Part shown: piece after piece, positions 1-9,633 of the stretch
Numbering within the stretch: position 1 is the first letter of the stretch
How the letters are laid out: each line of letters opens with the position of its first letter
Assembly: GCA_028284125.1 (NCBI GenBank)
Contig: JANQSI010000008.1
Coordinates: forward strand, 62,001-126,000
DNA length: 64,000 nt
Source of the DNA: Cyclobacteriaceae bacterium
GTDB lineage: Bacteria; Bacteroidota; Bacteroidia; Cytophagales; Cyclobacteriaceae
Direction of reading: 5' to 3'
Position numbers and translations under genes: made by a program
The notes under the pieces: generated by a model
What the model was told of the DNA's origin: nothing
Seen by the model: the letters and a program-made list of their open reading frames with translations, nothing else
Databases searched by the model: none

Positions 1-3000
1 TAGCAAGAATCAATCTGTAATACATTTTTCTGATTCGCTTAAATCTTCCTTTTATTTTGGAAACATCTACCGGACGTGAGTTAAGGCGTCTCGAAATGTA
101 GACCAGGAACAATCCCAAGAACCATAGAATAATCAATAGAACGGCAATCGCCTTGAGCTTAGGATTGATGTCATTGTAAATATGCGAGGAGCTAAGAATC
201 GGGAATCCCCAAAAAAGTAGTGCATAAATAATTTTCGATAACCGCTTTCTTTTCTCGCCCATTAAATGCGTGACCTCATGAATAATCGAGATAAGTAGCA
301 TGTGTAGCGCTACCATGAAGCACAGCTGCCAAAAAGCTTTGTCCAAGTAGAAGTAAATGAAATAGACTAAGAAGCCGATTAAGGCGAGCTGCCAGATTAA
401 ATTTTCTAGAATTGATCGGATCGAAATAACAAACTCTCCACGCGAATCGAACAGGTGCTTGTTTCCTTTCCATTCTCGGATCCAACGCTTGTCTCGACCA
501 TAAACTTTGGTAAGATTCTGGATTTCGATTCGCATCTCTTCATCTTGATCCACCATTTTGGCATTGGCTTGTTTGAGAGAAGTCATCACGAAATGCGTTC
601 CACCCGGAATGAGAATGACTGCCGAAATCATGCCAAGCATTTGCCAGATGAATCCATCTACTTCTGTGTAAATCAAAGCACAACTGATAGTCATCGTTAC
701 AATCTGAGTGATCTTGATAGCCGGACTTAGATTTTTGAACCATCTCAGAACACTTTCCAACCCTGCACTCATGGTTGGTATGTAGATCAAGGTCAAAAGT
801 GTGCTGAAAGCCAAACCGCCCATCACGGTTACAGCGAATGGCTGACCAATGTTAACTACATACTCCGCTTGACCCATTGCAAGTGGAAGCATTGCAACGA
901 TGGTCGTAATGGATGTGATAAGAATCGGACGAATTCTTGAAATGCCGCTGATCATCAATGAACGGTACCGATTAAATCCTCTTCTTCTTAGAATCCTTGA
1001 ATAGTCGATTAAAATGATCCCATTGTTCACAACCACACCAAGCAAGATGAGAAATCCGATCAGTGTGTTGGCATTCATCAGCGAGTTTCCAGTGAATGTC
1101 AATCCCAAAAATGCCCCAATGGCAGAAAGAGGAATTGAAAACATGATCACGATTGGGAGATACAGTGATTCAAAGACGGAAGCTAAAATCATGAAGATGA
1201 TCACGATTGCAGCAGCGATGAGAAAATAGAATTCTTCAAACAATTGCTCCTCATGAATCACATCGACCACAACTCCGGAAGGAATATTGATACTGCTAAC
1301 GATTTGATCAATTTCAATTCTTGAAGCCTCCAGAAGTGCTTCTGAAGCAGTAACCTCATCAATAAACTCGTATGTGAGCTCAATTTGTTTTTCCTGATTC
1401 AGTCGTTGGATTCCGCTTTCTCCTGACGAATAAATCACCGTTGAAAAATCCTCAAGCTCGCTTGTGGCACCTGAGTTATTGACCACTGGAAGTGCCCGAA
1501 GGTCCTTCATTTCTTTCGCTCTTTCGTTGATCTGGTTATTCGTTCGAATGGTGATTTCGAACTCCTCATTTCCACTTACAAACCGCGATCCGGATTGAAA
1601 TGAAGGCTGAAAATCATTTAGGCTGTTCATGACATTTTGCTGAGTGATTCCAAATTCACTCATCGTCATTTGGTCAAACAAAATATGTGCTTCAGGGCGC
1701 TCAGGACTTAGATTAACATAGCTACGGGAAATGGATTGAAGTCCACCAATGAAGGTGTTCAAATCATTGGCGATTGTCTGCATCAGCTGAAAATCCTGAC
1801 CTTTAATAAGGATTCGTTCAGAATTACCACCGATACCTAGAAGTCTCTCAAATGTGTTTGAATTAGAAGGTCCTCTCCGTTGACCTCTTGCAGCAGCTTG
1901 CTCTTGATCAAGTGCAATATCAAGATCATCATTATCTCTTGCGATGTTGTTCAGAATTCCTCGGACGTCAGCCAGAGAGATGGTATCTAATTCATTGAAG
2001 TTTTCAACTAGTTGGACAGTTAGAACTGTGGAATTTTCAGAAATCTGGCTAATCACCTGATCAACTACCCCAACATTCATTACTTGCTCTTCAATCTTCG
2101 CCACACGCACATCAGCGGAAGCAAGTGTTGATCCTTGCGGCATGGTGACGAACATGTTCATTTCGCCTGTTTCAACCTCATTCGAGTTGGCGAAACTCAC
2201 AATAAAGCTCAGGCCGATGGTGACAAAGAACAGAACCAATCCACCGATGATTGTGGCCGCTGGTTTTCTGAAACAAGCTTTCAACACCACCAAGTACATC
2301 TGAATGATCCGCTGGCGGATGGAGGCATTTTTAATCAATGGATTTTTAGTCTTGTTTTCACTTTTGATCACTGAATGCGCAAGCATTGGAATCAAGACAA
2401 GCGCCACAATCAAGGAAACAATCAGAGTCGAAATGATGGAAACTCCGATGTGTGTTCCAATCATTGTCACCAAAAAATTGGAAGAGAAGACAAATGGAAG
2501 GAAAACGGTGACGGTAGTTAAAGTAGCAGCTACTACAGATCGAGTCACTTCTTTTGTTCCTTCAACTACCGCTTCATCGGCTGATTTTTTATTTACCACA
2601 TGGCGATAAATATTTTCGATGACCACAACACTGTTATCCAAAAGCATTCCAATGGCCAAAGCCATACCAATCAATGTCAAGCTGTTGATGGAGATGTTAT
2701 AAGCATAGAAAAAGTTGAAAGCCGTATAGATGGAAATTGGGATGGCGAGTGCAATGCTTAATATGAATCGTATCCTTCTTAGAAAGATCCACAAAATGAA
2801 TACAGCCAGTAGGCCTCCAAAAATGGCCAAGTTCTTGATTTGCTCAATATTCTTGATCATAATCTCAGCCCGATTGGTTTGCACAACAATCTGTGCATCC
2901 ATCGGTTCAAGATCCTTGTTGATCTGCTCAATGGCTTCCAATGCTTCTTCCGAAACGGCAATTAGGTTTGCTTGTGAATCTTTGGAAATTCTGATCGAAA

Positions 3001-3847
3001 CAGCATCCTTACCATTGACCCGACTCAAGGATGTTTGTTCTCTCACTCCGAAAAAGACATCTGCGACATCACTTAAAAGGAGCTGACCTTTTTCGGAAAC
3101 AACCAGGCTTTGAATGTTCTTGATGTTTTTTAATTCGGCAGAGACATTTACAAAAACGTCCTGACCATTTTGGATGACTCTACCAGCATAGGCGCTTTTG
3201 TTGGAGTTCTCAGAAAGGATGTTGCTGATAGTTCCTGGTGTGATACCATTTGCTTCACAGATCTCATCATCCATGATGATTTCGACTGTTTTTTGTCGAC
3301 CACCAAAAACCTCTACTCCGCCAATACCATCCACATCGTTTAGTCTATCGGTGATATATTGATCTGTGATGTTTCGAACACGATCTACTCCACCACCGCC
3401 CAAGACCTGAACGTCCATGAAAGCGTTGGTGAATTGCTCGGTATCTATTTTTATGATGTTGACATTAAATCCTTCAGGCAAATCAGCTTGAACGTTGCTG
3501 ACTTTCTGCTCGAGTTTGAGATACGCATATTTAATGTTGATGTCTTTTTTGAAGGAAACGAAGATCATTCCCTGCTGACTATCAGCATTTGCGTTGAGCT
3601 CCTCAATCCCTTCAAGCGTACTTATGGCACTTTCGAGTGGAATGATCGCCTGGCTTTCCATGTACCTTGGATCAACTTCCGATGCAGAATTGATTTGAAC
3701 GATCAAAACAGGAAATTCAACATTCGGGAAAAGCTCAACGGGAAGCTTGTTGTAGGAAATGTATCCCATAATGGAAAACCCAATGAAGAGCATTGAGACA
3801 AGCACTTTCCGCTTTATGATCACATTAAGTAAGCCTGATTTGCTCAT
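1..3847 (-). CDS. RND efflux permease with long C-terminal membrane extension (3' end beyond window)
   Basis: Inner-membrane proton-driven efflux permease of the AcrB/MdtC type, the last visible gene of the export operon. The start at 3847 overlaps the stop of the preceding RND gene in an ATGA arrangement. The frame is open to base 1, giving at least 1282 residues against about 1030-1050 for normal RND pumps. The first ~1025 residues are standard: an N-terminal membrane segment followed by LPVELFPNVEFP, the TM4 motif GMLLDNSVVVIEN (Asp near residue 403) and the final helices ending near LIYIPT. After about residue 1026 an unusual tail follows: two hydrophobic segments, a charged stretch containing IEIQNLTKVYG (497-529), more membrane segments with HEVTH (266-280), and a basic segment at the window edge. 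The RND assignment is secure; the function of the tail is unknown and the gene is incomplete here. Confidence 0.93.
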   Translation of the reverse strand, partial: MSKSGLLNVIIKRKVLVSMLFIGFSIMGYISYNKLPVELFPNVEFPVLIVQINSASEVDPRYMESQAIIPLESAISTLEGIEELNANADSQQGMIFVSFKKDINIKYAYLKLEQKVSNVQADLPEGFNVNIIKIDTEQFTNAFMDVQVLGGGGVDRVRNITDQYITDRLNDVDGIGGVEVFGGRQKTVEIIMDDEICEANGITPGTISNILSENSNKSAYAGRVIQNGQDVFVNVSAELKNIKNIQSLVVSEKGQLLLSDVADVFFGVREQTSLSRVNGKDAVSIRISKDSQANLIAVSEEALEAIEQINKDLEPMDAQIVVQTNRAEIMIKNIEQIKNLAIFGGLLAVFILWIFLRRIRFILSIALAIPISIYTAFNFFYAYNISINSLTLIGMALAIGMLLDNSVVVIENIYRHVVNKKSADEAVVEGTKEVTRSVVAATLTTVTVFLPFVFSSNFLVTMIGTHIGVSIISTLIVSLIVALVLIPMLAHSVIKSENKTKNPLIKNASIRQRIIQMYLVVLKACFRKPAATIIGGLVLFFVTIGLSFIVSFANSNEVETGEMNMFVTMPQGSTLASADVRVAKIEEQVMNVGVVDQVISQISENSTVLTVQLVENFNELDTISLADVRGILNNIARDNDDLDIALDQEQAAARGQRRGPSNSNTFERLLGIGGNSERILIKGQDFQLMQTIANDLNTFIGGLQSISRSYVNLSPERPEAHILFDQMTMSEFGITQQNVMNSLNDFQPSFQSGSRFVSGNEEFEITIRTNNQINERAKEMKDLRALPVVNNSGATSELEDFSTVIYSSGESGIQRLNQEKQIELTYEFIDEVTASEALLEASRIEIDQIVSSINIPSGVVVDVIHEEQLFEEFYFLIAAAIVIIFMILASVFESLYLPIVIMFSIPLSAIGAFLGLTFTGNSLMNANTLIGFLILLGVVVNNGIILIDYSRILRRRGFNRYRSLMISGISRIRPILITSITTIVAMLPLAMGQAEYVVNIGQPFAVTVMGGLAFSTLLTLIYIPTMSAGLESVLRWFKNLSPAIKITQIVTMTISCALIYTEVDGFIWQMLGMISAVILIPGGTHFVMTSLKQANAKMVDQDEEMRIEIQNLTKVYGRDKRWIREWKGNKHLFDSRGEFVISIRSILENLIWQLALIGFLVYFIYFYLDKAFWQLCFMVALHMLLISIIHEVTHLMGEKRKRLSKIIYALLFWGFPILSSSHIYNDINPKLKAIAVLLIILWFLGLFLVYISRRLNSRPVDVSKIKGRFKRIRKMYYRLILA

Positions 3848-6800
3848 GAGTTTCCGGCAATTCTGTTTCTAAAATTTGTTATGCGTATCATTCCTCTTTC
3901 AATGGTTTCATAAAAACAAGGAATGATGACCAATGTCAAAATCGTTGAAGTCACTAGCCCGCCGATCACAGCAATGGCCATTGGGGATCGGAGGGAAGCA
4001 CTCTCTCCAAATCCCAATGTGAGCGGAAGTAAGGCCAAAATGGTTGTTAAACTGGTCATGATGATTGGTCTAAACCTTTTTTGACCCGCATTCAAAATGG
4101 CTTCACGCACATCCATTCCTGACTGCTTGTTTTTGTTGATACTATCAACGAGGATGATAGAGTCATTAACCGCAATTCCAACTAGCATGATAATTCCAAT
4201 GAGTGCCATCATGTTCAGTGGCATTCCCAAAATGAAAAAGGCGACTAGCGCACCAACACCAGCTAATGGAATGGTCAGTAGAATGGTAAATGGATGAACC
4301 AACGATTCAAATTGAGAAGCAAGGACCATATAAACCAACAACACAGAAAGAATCAGAGAGAATGTCAAGTTTCTCATCGCTTCCTTTCTTTTTTGCTCTT
4401 GGCCAACCACATCAATCTTGTATTGTGGCGGTACACTTAGTTGCGAAAACTTATTCTGTACGGATTTTACAATTTGGTCATACGGTTGATCTTGGTTGAC
4501 ACGCGCACTGACAGAAACGATTCTACTTTGGTTTTTTCGGAAAATGGCATTCGAGATCAACTGTGTGCTTATGTCTGCAATTTCTCCAAGTCGAAGCTCT
4601 TGCTGATCTCCCTTGATTTTCATGTTCTCCAATTGAGACAATGAAATCTCAGGGATTTTAATTTGAATGTCTTGCACTTCACCGCCACGTTCGATTGTTC
4701 CCGCATTTTTTCCCTGAAGCTGATCCTTGATTTGACCCAAAACACTTTCTATGGACAAATTGAAAAGGCCTGCTCGGTACTTGTCTACATCAATTTGGAT
4801 CTGTGGAATTCCTTCTTCCAAATTGGATAGCGGCTCATACACATCTCCGTTTTGATTCATAATCAGAACTACGGAATCAGCAATCGGTCGGAGTGAATTG
4901 ATTTCAGCACCTGTGATGTCCACAACCAACGGCATTTGCTCTTCTCCTAAGATGGAGTTCAGTGCACTTTCATCATTGGAAAAGGATGCTTTCAGGTTGG
5001 GAATATTTTCGAAATACCCAGAAAGAACATCTGTAATAGCCGCGATTTCCAGTTTTGTTTCTTTGTTGAAAATGAGTTTAAGACTCGCCTGGTTTTCTTC
5101 GTACACATTCTCATTTTCAATTCCCGACTGACTTTGTGTTGTGCCAATGTGGCTATAGATTTTATCTATTTGACCTTCAAAAATTTCAAAAAGCTGTTGC
5201 TCGATTTGAGCGACCGTACTTGTTGTTCGATTGAGTGGTGTTCCATCTGCTAAGCTTAGATCGACTGCCACTGCTCGTGTTCCGGATTTCGGCATGTACT
5301 CGCTTCCGATTACTCCAATCAGCTGATAGGAACCAAGCACAAGAGCGAAAGCTGCCAAGATTAGACCCAAACGAAATTTTAACATCCGGTTGAGAAAGTT
5401 TCTGTAGCCAACAAACTTGAGTGAACTAGATTCAACTGCTACTTCCTTTTCTTTTTTGAAAATTCTGGAAAACAACATTGGGATGACCAAAATCGCTACC
5501 ACCAAAGAGGAGAGTAGAGAAAAAGCCACGGTCCAGGCCTGATCTTTGAATAACTCACCTGAAGGTCCCTGGAGGTAAACAATCGGAAGGAAAACGATGA
5601 TTGTGGTCAATGTAGAAGCTGTGATTGCTCCACTTACTTCGCTTGTTCCTTTGATCGCCGCATCGAAAACACTCAGCCCTTCTTCTCTTTTTCTAAAAAT
5701 GCTTTCAACAACTACGATGGCATTATCAACTAACATTCCAGCTCCTAATGCCAATCCGCCCAATGTCATCACATTCAATGTGAGATCATTGAAATACATG
5801 AGATTAAAAGTTGCCACAATTGAGATTGGAATGGCAATGCTGATGATTAGTGTGGTTCCTAATCTTCTTAAAAAGAGAAATAGGACAATCATGGCGAAAA
5901 AGGCACCGTAAAGTCCGGACTCTTTTACTTCATCAATGGCCTGCTGAATGAAGCTTCCTTGGTTTTGGATAACTACAAATTCATAGCCAGGTACTGTCTT
6001 TTTCAATCCTTCCAAAACTTCCTCCAGCTCGTTGACTGCATTGACGGTGTTGTATTTCGTTTCTTTATAAATGGAAAGCCCAAGGCTTCTTTGTTGATTG
6101 ACACGTACAATACTGCTCGCTTCTTTATCAACAATTTTTACTTGTGCTACTTCTTTAAGTAAAACTGGTGTTTGGTCGGTCGTTTGATTTTCTTGAGTCG
6201 GTTCAGCTTGATCTTCCTGACTCGGCATTGGTGTTGACTGAGAAGCATACCCAACTACAAGTTCTTCCAGATCTTCTGAATCGTTGATGATTCCTAATCC
6301 TTTAATGACATATCTTTTGCCCAATTCTTCAATGAACCCACCAGAAACGTTTCGATTGTAGTTTTGAATTTTCGTGACCAGATCATCTACCGACAATCCG
6401 AATGAAGCGAGTAGGTCGGGATCCGTTTCGATAACCACTTCTTTTTCTTGCTCTCCTGCCAATCGGACTTCAGCAATTCCAGGCAAACGAATGAGTTCGT
6501 TTCTAAAGTTGGTTTCCGCAATTTTCCTAAGTGCATCAAAATCATTCAAAGTAGGATGGTAAATCCCCAAAATCATGATGGGCGTTGCGTTCGGATCAAA
6601 CTGTGAAATGGCAAACTCTTCGATTTCTTCATCCAAAGAGAAGTTGGATAGCGATTTCTGAAGGTCCAGGAATGCCTCATCCATGTCTTTTCCCCAATCA
6701 TAGCGGACGGTCACTCGGGCATAACCCGTTTGGCAAATTGAGCTCACTTCAACCGCACCATTCTGTCGACTGGCAATGGACTCGATGGATTCAACAAATT

Positions 6801-6987
6801 GCTTTTCAACTTCTGAAGGTGGACGAATCCCTACTTTAAGTTCAACAAAAAGTGTTGGGTTTTTGAGGTCTGGAAATAGCTCTATTCCCAATTTGTTGAA
6901 CGAGATGGAACCCAGCAAAATGATCGCCAGAACCAGCATCAGGATGGAAATAGGATAGGCTACCGCCAGTGAAACTATTTTTTTCAC
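3844..6987 (-). CDS. RND efflux permease (first of a tandem pair)
   Basis: Inner-membrane RND-family permease of 1047 residues, the usual length. It begins with a cytoplasmic Lys-Lys and a first membrane helix, then the FNKLGIELFPDLKNP segment typical of RND N-termini. The TM4 motif GMLVDNAIVVVESIFR has one Asp near residue 419 and Asn where AcrB has the second Asp. A second block of six helices includes ASQFESLVHPFTILLTIPLAGVGAL and GIAVNDSIILVDSIN. It lies 22 bases downstream of the adaptor gene and overlaps the next RND gene by 4 bases. Two different RND permeases sharing one adaptor and one channel recalls MdtABC, where two permeases form a mixed trimer. That comparison is inference; the substrate is unknown. 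Confidence 0.95.
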   Translation of the reverse strand: MKKIVSLAVAYPISILMLVLAIILLGSISFNKLGIELFPDLKNPTLFVELKVGIRPPSEVEKQFVESIESIASRQNGAVEVSSICQTGYARVTVRYDWGKDMDEAFLDLQKSLSNFSLDEEIEEFAISQFDPNATPIMILGIYHPTLNDFDALRKIAETNFRNELIRLPGIAEVRLAGEQEKEVVIETDPDLLASFGLSVDDLVTKIQNYNRNVSGGFIEELGKRYVIKGLGIINDSEDLEELVVGYASQSTPMPSQEDQAEPTQENQTTDQTPVLLKEVAQVKIVDKEASSIVRVNQQRSLGLSIYKETKYNTVNAVNELEEVLEGLKKTVPGYEFVVIQNQGSFIQQAIDEVKESGLYGAFFAMIVLFLFLRRLGTTLIISIAIPISIVATFNLMYFNDLTLNVMTLGGLALGAGMLVDNAIVVVESIFRKREEGLSVFDAAIKGTSEVSGAITASTLTTIIVFLPIVYLQGPSGELFKDQAWTVAFSLLSSLVVAILVIPMLFSRIFKKEKEVAVESSSLKFVGYRNFLNRMLKFRLGLILAAFALVLGSYQLIGVIGSEYMPKSGTRAVAVDLSLADGTPLNRTTSTVAQIEQQLFEIFEGQIDKIYSHIGTTQSQSGIENENVYEENQASLKLIFNKETKLEIAAITDVLSGYFENIPNLKASFSNDESALNSILGEEQMPLVVDITGAEINSLRPIADSVVLIMNQNGDVYEPLSNLEEGIPQIQIDVDKYRAGLFNLSIESVLGQIKDQLQGKNAGTIERGGEVQDIQIKIPEISLSQLENMKIKGDQQELRLGEIADISTQLISNAIFRKNQSRIVSVSARVNQDQPYDQIVKSVQNKFSQLSVPPQYKIDVVGQEQKRKEAMRNLTFSLILSVLLVYMVLASQFESLVHPFTILLTIPLAGVGALVAFFILGMPLNMMALIGIIMLVGIAVNDSIILVDSINKNKQSGMDVREAILNAGQKRFRPIIMTSLTTILALLPLTLGFGESASLRSPMAIAVIGGLVTSTILTLVIIPCFYETIERGMIRITNFRNRIAGNS

Positions 6988-7009
6988 GTTGAATTGGGGT
7001 TAGATGTGA

Positions 7010-8077
7010 TTACTGGATTACGCTGACTTTCGACTTATTTCGTAAGGTTTCAAAACCTGCTATCACCAGCCTGTCGTTTACCTGAAGACCGTCAAGCACC
7101 TCGATGTTGTTCTGGTTTTCTAAACCCGTTCGAATGGTTTTTTCAGATGCAATTCCATTTTCTACTGTAAAAACCACTTTTCCATTTTGCCTTGAAATAA
7201 CCGTTTCCTTCGGGATAACAATTGTGTTGTCTCTTTTCTCGGAAAGGATAGCGGCCTTAATGAACATTCCAGGTCGAAGCGATAATCGATCGTTGTTGAT
7301 TTCAAGAACACTTTGAAATGTTCTTGTCTCAGGATCAATGACCGGAGCGATCTGGCTGATTCGTCCAATGAGCGTGTCGTTGGCGATGTTGTAGTTGGTA
7401 ATGTGAACCAATTGGTTTTTTTCAACTTCGCTCAAGTGCTTTTCAGGCAATTTGATGTCGAGCAAAAGTCGGTCAAACTTCATGACCTTGAACATGTCTT
7501 GTCCCTGATCCACCTTGACACCATTGGTGTGATAAGGAAGCTCAACGATCACTCCATCAAAGGGAGCTGTCACTGACATTTTTTCCTGCTGGATCAACGC
7601 GTTCTCATATGAATACTTTGCATTCACATGCTCGATGGAAGCGTTTTTCAACTCCGTAAGTGTCACACCACCTTTGTCGTACAAAGATTTTTGCTTGTTA
7701 AGGTTATTTTGTGAAACTTCAAGGTTTAGCTTTTTTCCTTCTAACTGCAGGTTGTTCTCGTACTCCCGATCTTCCAATTTGATCAGGACTTGTCCTTTTT
7801 TCACAACATCTCCCAATGCAAACAATTGATTGGTAGTTGGATTGGTTTGGAGTTGATAGGTTCCGGTCAATTCGGACTTCAATACTGCTTCTTTAGAAGA
7901 ATAGACGGTCCCAGTCGTTTCGATATATTTTGAAATAGACCCTTCCTTTAGACTGACAACTGAAACAGGTATTTTGATGTCTGTGTCAATGGTGGAGTCA
8001 CCGTCATCGCAAGAAATAAGAATAGTTGCCAAGGTAAAAGCGGCGATGAATTTTCTATATTTTTTCATGTTTTTCAT
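7010..8077 (-). CDS. RND/HlyD-family periplasmic adaptor lipoprotein
   Basis: Membrane-fusion adaptor (355 residues) bridging the inner-membrane pumps and the TolC-like channel. The N-terminus is a lipoprotein signal: basic MKNMKKYRK, a hydrophobic run and the lipobox LISC (Cys about residue 23), so it is probably membrane-anchored by lipid. A barrel-sandwich/lipoyl half (VVKKGQVLIKLEDREYENNLQ) is followed by a coiled-coil hairpin and the second half (APFDGVIVELPYHTNGVKVDQGQ). Beta-barrel and membrane-proximal domains (LRPGMFIKAAIL, VIPKETVI) close the protein. It sits 12 bases after the channel gene and 22 before the first RND gene. MKKYRK a few residues in is an alternative start that would keep the lipobox. 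Confidence 0.93.
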   Translation of the reverse strand: MKNMKKYRKFIAAFTLATILISCDDGDSTIDTDIKIPVSVVSLKEGSISKYIETTGTVYSSKEAVLKSELTGTYQLQTNPTTNQLFALGDVVKKGQVLIKLEDREYENNLQLEGKKLNLEVSQNNLNKQKSLYDKGGVTLTELKNASIEHVNAKYSYENALIQQEKMSVTAPFDGVIVELPYHTNGVKVDQGQDMFKVMKFDRLLLDIKLPEKHLSEVEKNQLVHITNYNIANDTLIGRISQIAPVIDPETRTFQSVLEINNDRLSLRPGMFIKAAILSEKRDNTIVIPKETVISRQNGKVVFTVENGIASEKTIRTGLENQNNIEVLDGLQVNDRLVIAGFETLRNKSKVSVIQ

Positions 8078-8089
8078 GATTTGATTCTT

Positions 8090-9574
8090 CTAAAAAGTTG
8101 GGATTACAGGTTGCTGATTCTCAAAATCATAGAGCGATAAGATCTTAAGATTCAATAGTTCGATTTTATAGTTAATAAGAGATGTTGCTAGTGAGTTTTT
8201 GTTTTCTGAAAGCTGGTTTTGGAATAGGTTCAAATCCATACTCGTAAGATCACCGTTTTGGTATCGTTCAAGGTTGATCTCATAGGTCAACTCCGCATTT
8301 TTCACGTTTTGTTGAGCGATCTCTATCTGTGTCTCCAGATTTTGCAGGTTCCGGTATGTTTTCCTTATATTGATGACAATGTCATTTTGTTGTTGCTGGA
8401 GATCAATTTTGGTCATATCCAGATCAGCAGTGCCAGCCGCCAATCTTGCTCTTTTTTCACCCCAATCCCACAATGGAATATTGAAGGTTAATGCTACTCT
8501 TGGATTGTTTTGTGGGTTTGCATAGATGTCACCGAAGTTGGGATTGTTTCCAAATACACTCATGGAAAGCGAAACCGATCCTTTAAATTCATTGAGCCCA
8601 TTGGTTCTTATCAATTCGAAACCTGATCTTTCGATATCAATTTCACGTTGCCTTAATTCCATTCGTTGGTCCAGTCCGTGTTGGATGGCCTGGTTAATAT
8701 CAACTTCTCTTGTGATGAAATTCACATCCACTTGCACCTGGATTTGTTCTTCTAAATCCATTCCTAGCAATAATTTGAAATCATCGGCGGCATTATCCAG
8801 GGCCACTTGCTGGTTTTGTAGTGTGGATCGTGAGGTAGCTAAGTTCAATTCAGCCTGATACAATTCTTCTTCAGCAAGCAGGTCTGCCTCTACTTTGTTA
8901 TTGGTGATTTCATAACTGACCTGTTGGTTGTCAAATTCATCTTGTGCGATCTCAAGGCTGTTTTGAGCCTGGTAAAAACTGTAAAAAGATTGAGTCACGT
9001 TTCTCTCTAGCGATAGCAACTGCATGGCATTGCTCAGTTGCGCATTTTCAAGATTCAACTCAAGTTCTCTCAGCTGAAGTTTCCTTCGATTGTAGGTGAA
9101 TATGGGTTGATCGAGTTGTAAGAAGAGGTCGTTACTATAATTTTTTGTTCTCAGATCCTGCGCTTCACTAAAGTTGTTTCGATACCCTAGTCGGTTGTTT
9201 AATGTCAAAGTGGCGTCTGTGTGAATGATTGGCTGTGAAATCGAAAAATTGGCGGAGGAATTGTAGTCCTCGTTTGTGTTGAACGTAGAGAAAAAATCGT
9301 TGAAAAGTCTGGTCCGACTAAAATCCATCGGTGTGATATCCAGTGAAAATCTTGATTTCAAACTTGCTCTTTGGGCGTCCAGACTTTTCTGATTACTGAG
9401 AAGGTTCAGCGTTGATTTCCTAATGTCGGGGCTGCTTTGCTTGGCAAATTCAATTGATTCTTCCAACGTCATTACTCTTTGAGCATCAATTGTTTGAAAA
9501 GCAGAAATTCCAACTATAACTAGTAGAACAAAGTTCTTTCGTTTTCTTTCTTTTATTGTAAACTGTTGGTTCAT
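8090..9574 (-). CDS. TolC-family outer-membrane efflux channel
   Basis: Outer-membrane efflux protein of 494 residues (OEP/TolC family), the exit duct of the tripartite pump encoded next to it. A basic N-region (KERKRK) and hydrophobic stretch end near TIDAQR, consistent with signal peptidase I cleavage. The mature part opens with MTLEESIEFAKQSSPDIRKS, the family's usual start, and shows two long alpha-helical coiled-coil repeats (for example LAEEELYQAELNLATSRSTL and a matching one near the C-terminus, YEINLERYQNGDLTSMDLN). It follows the ABC-2/M1 permease by 59 bases and precedes the adaptor by 12, so one transcript probably supplies both ABC and RND parts. Substrate unknown. Confidence 0.93.
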   Translation of the reverse strand: MNQQFTIKERKRKNFVLLVIVGISAFQTIDAQRVMTLEESIEFAKQSSPDIRKSTLNLLSNQKSLDAQRASLKSRFSLDITPMDFSRTRLFNDFFSTFNTNEDYNSSANFSISQPIIHTDATLTLNNRLGYRNNFSEAQDLRTKNYSNDLFLQLDQPIFTYNRRKLQLRELELNLENAQLSNAMQLLSLERNVTQSFYSFYQAQNSLEIAQDEFDNQQVSYEITNNKVEADLLAEEELYQAELNLATSRSTLQNQQVALDNAADDFKLLLGMDLEEQIQVQVDVNFITREVDINQAIQHGLDQRMELRQREIDIERSGFELIRTNGLNEFKGSVSLSMSVFGNNPNFGDIYANPQNNPRVALTFNIPLWDWGEKRARLAAGTADLDMTKIDLQQQQNDIVINIRKTYRNLQNLETQIEIAQQNVKNAELTYEINLERYQNGDLTSMDLNLFQNQLSENKNSLATSLINYKIELLNLKILSLYDFENQQPVIPTF

Positions 9575-9633
9575 CCTATTCTGAGTTACTTTGATTGTTC
9601 CTTTATTTTCATTTTCTAATTGTCAATTCTCAA

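Noticed and set aside
276-743. Short open frames on both strands inside the RND tail region
   Set aside because: They are shadows of the long minus-strand frame, whose translation is consistent with a membrane protein.
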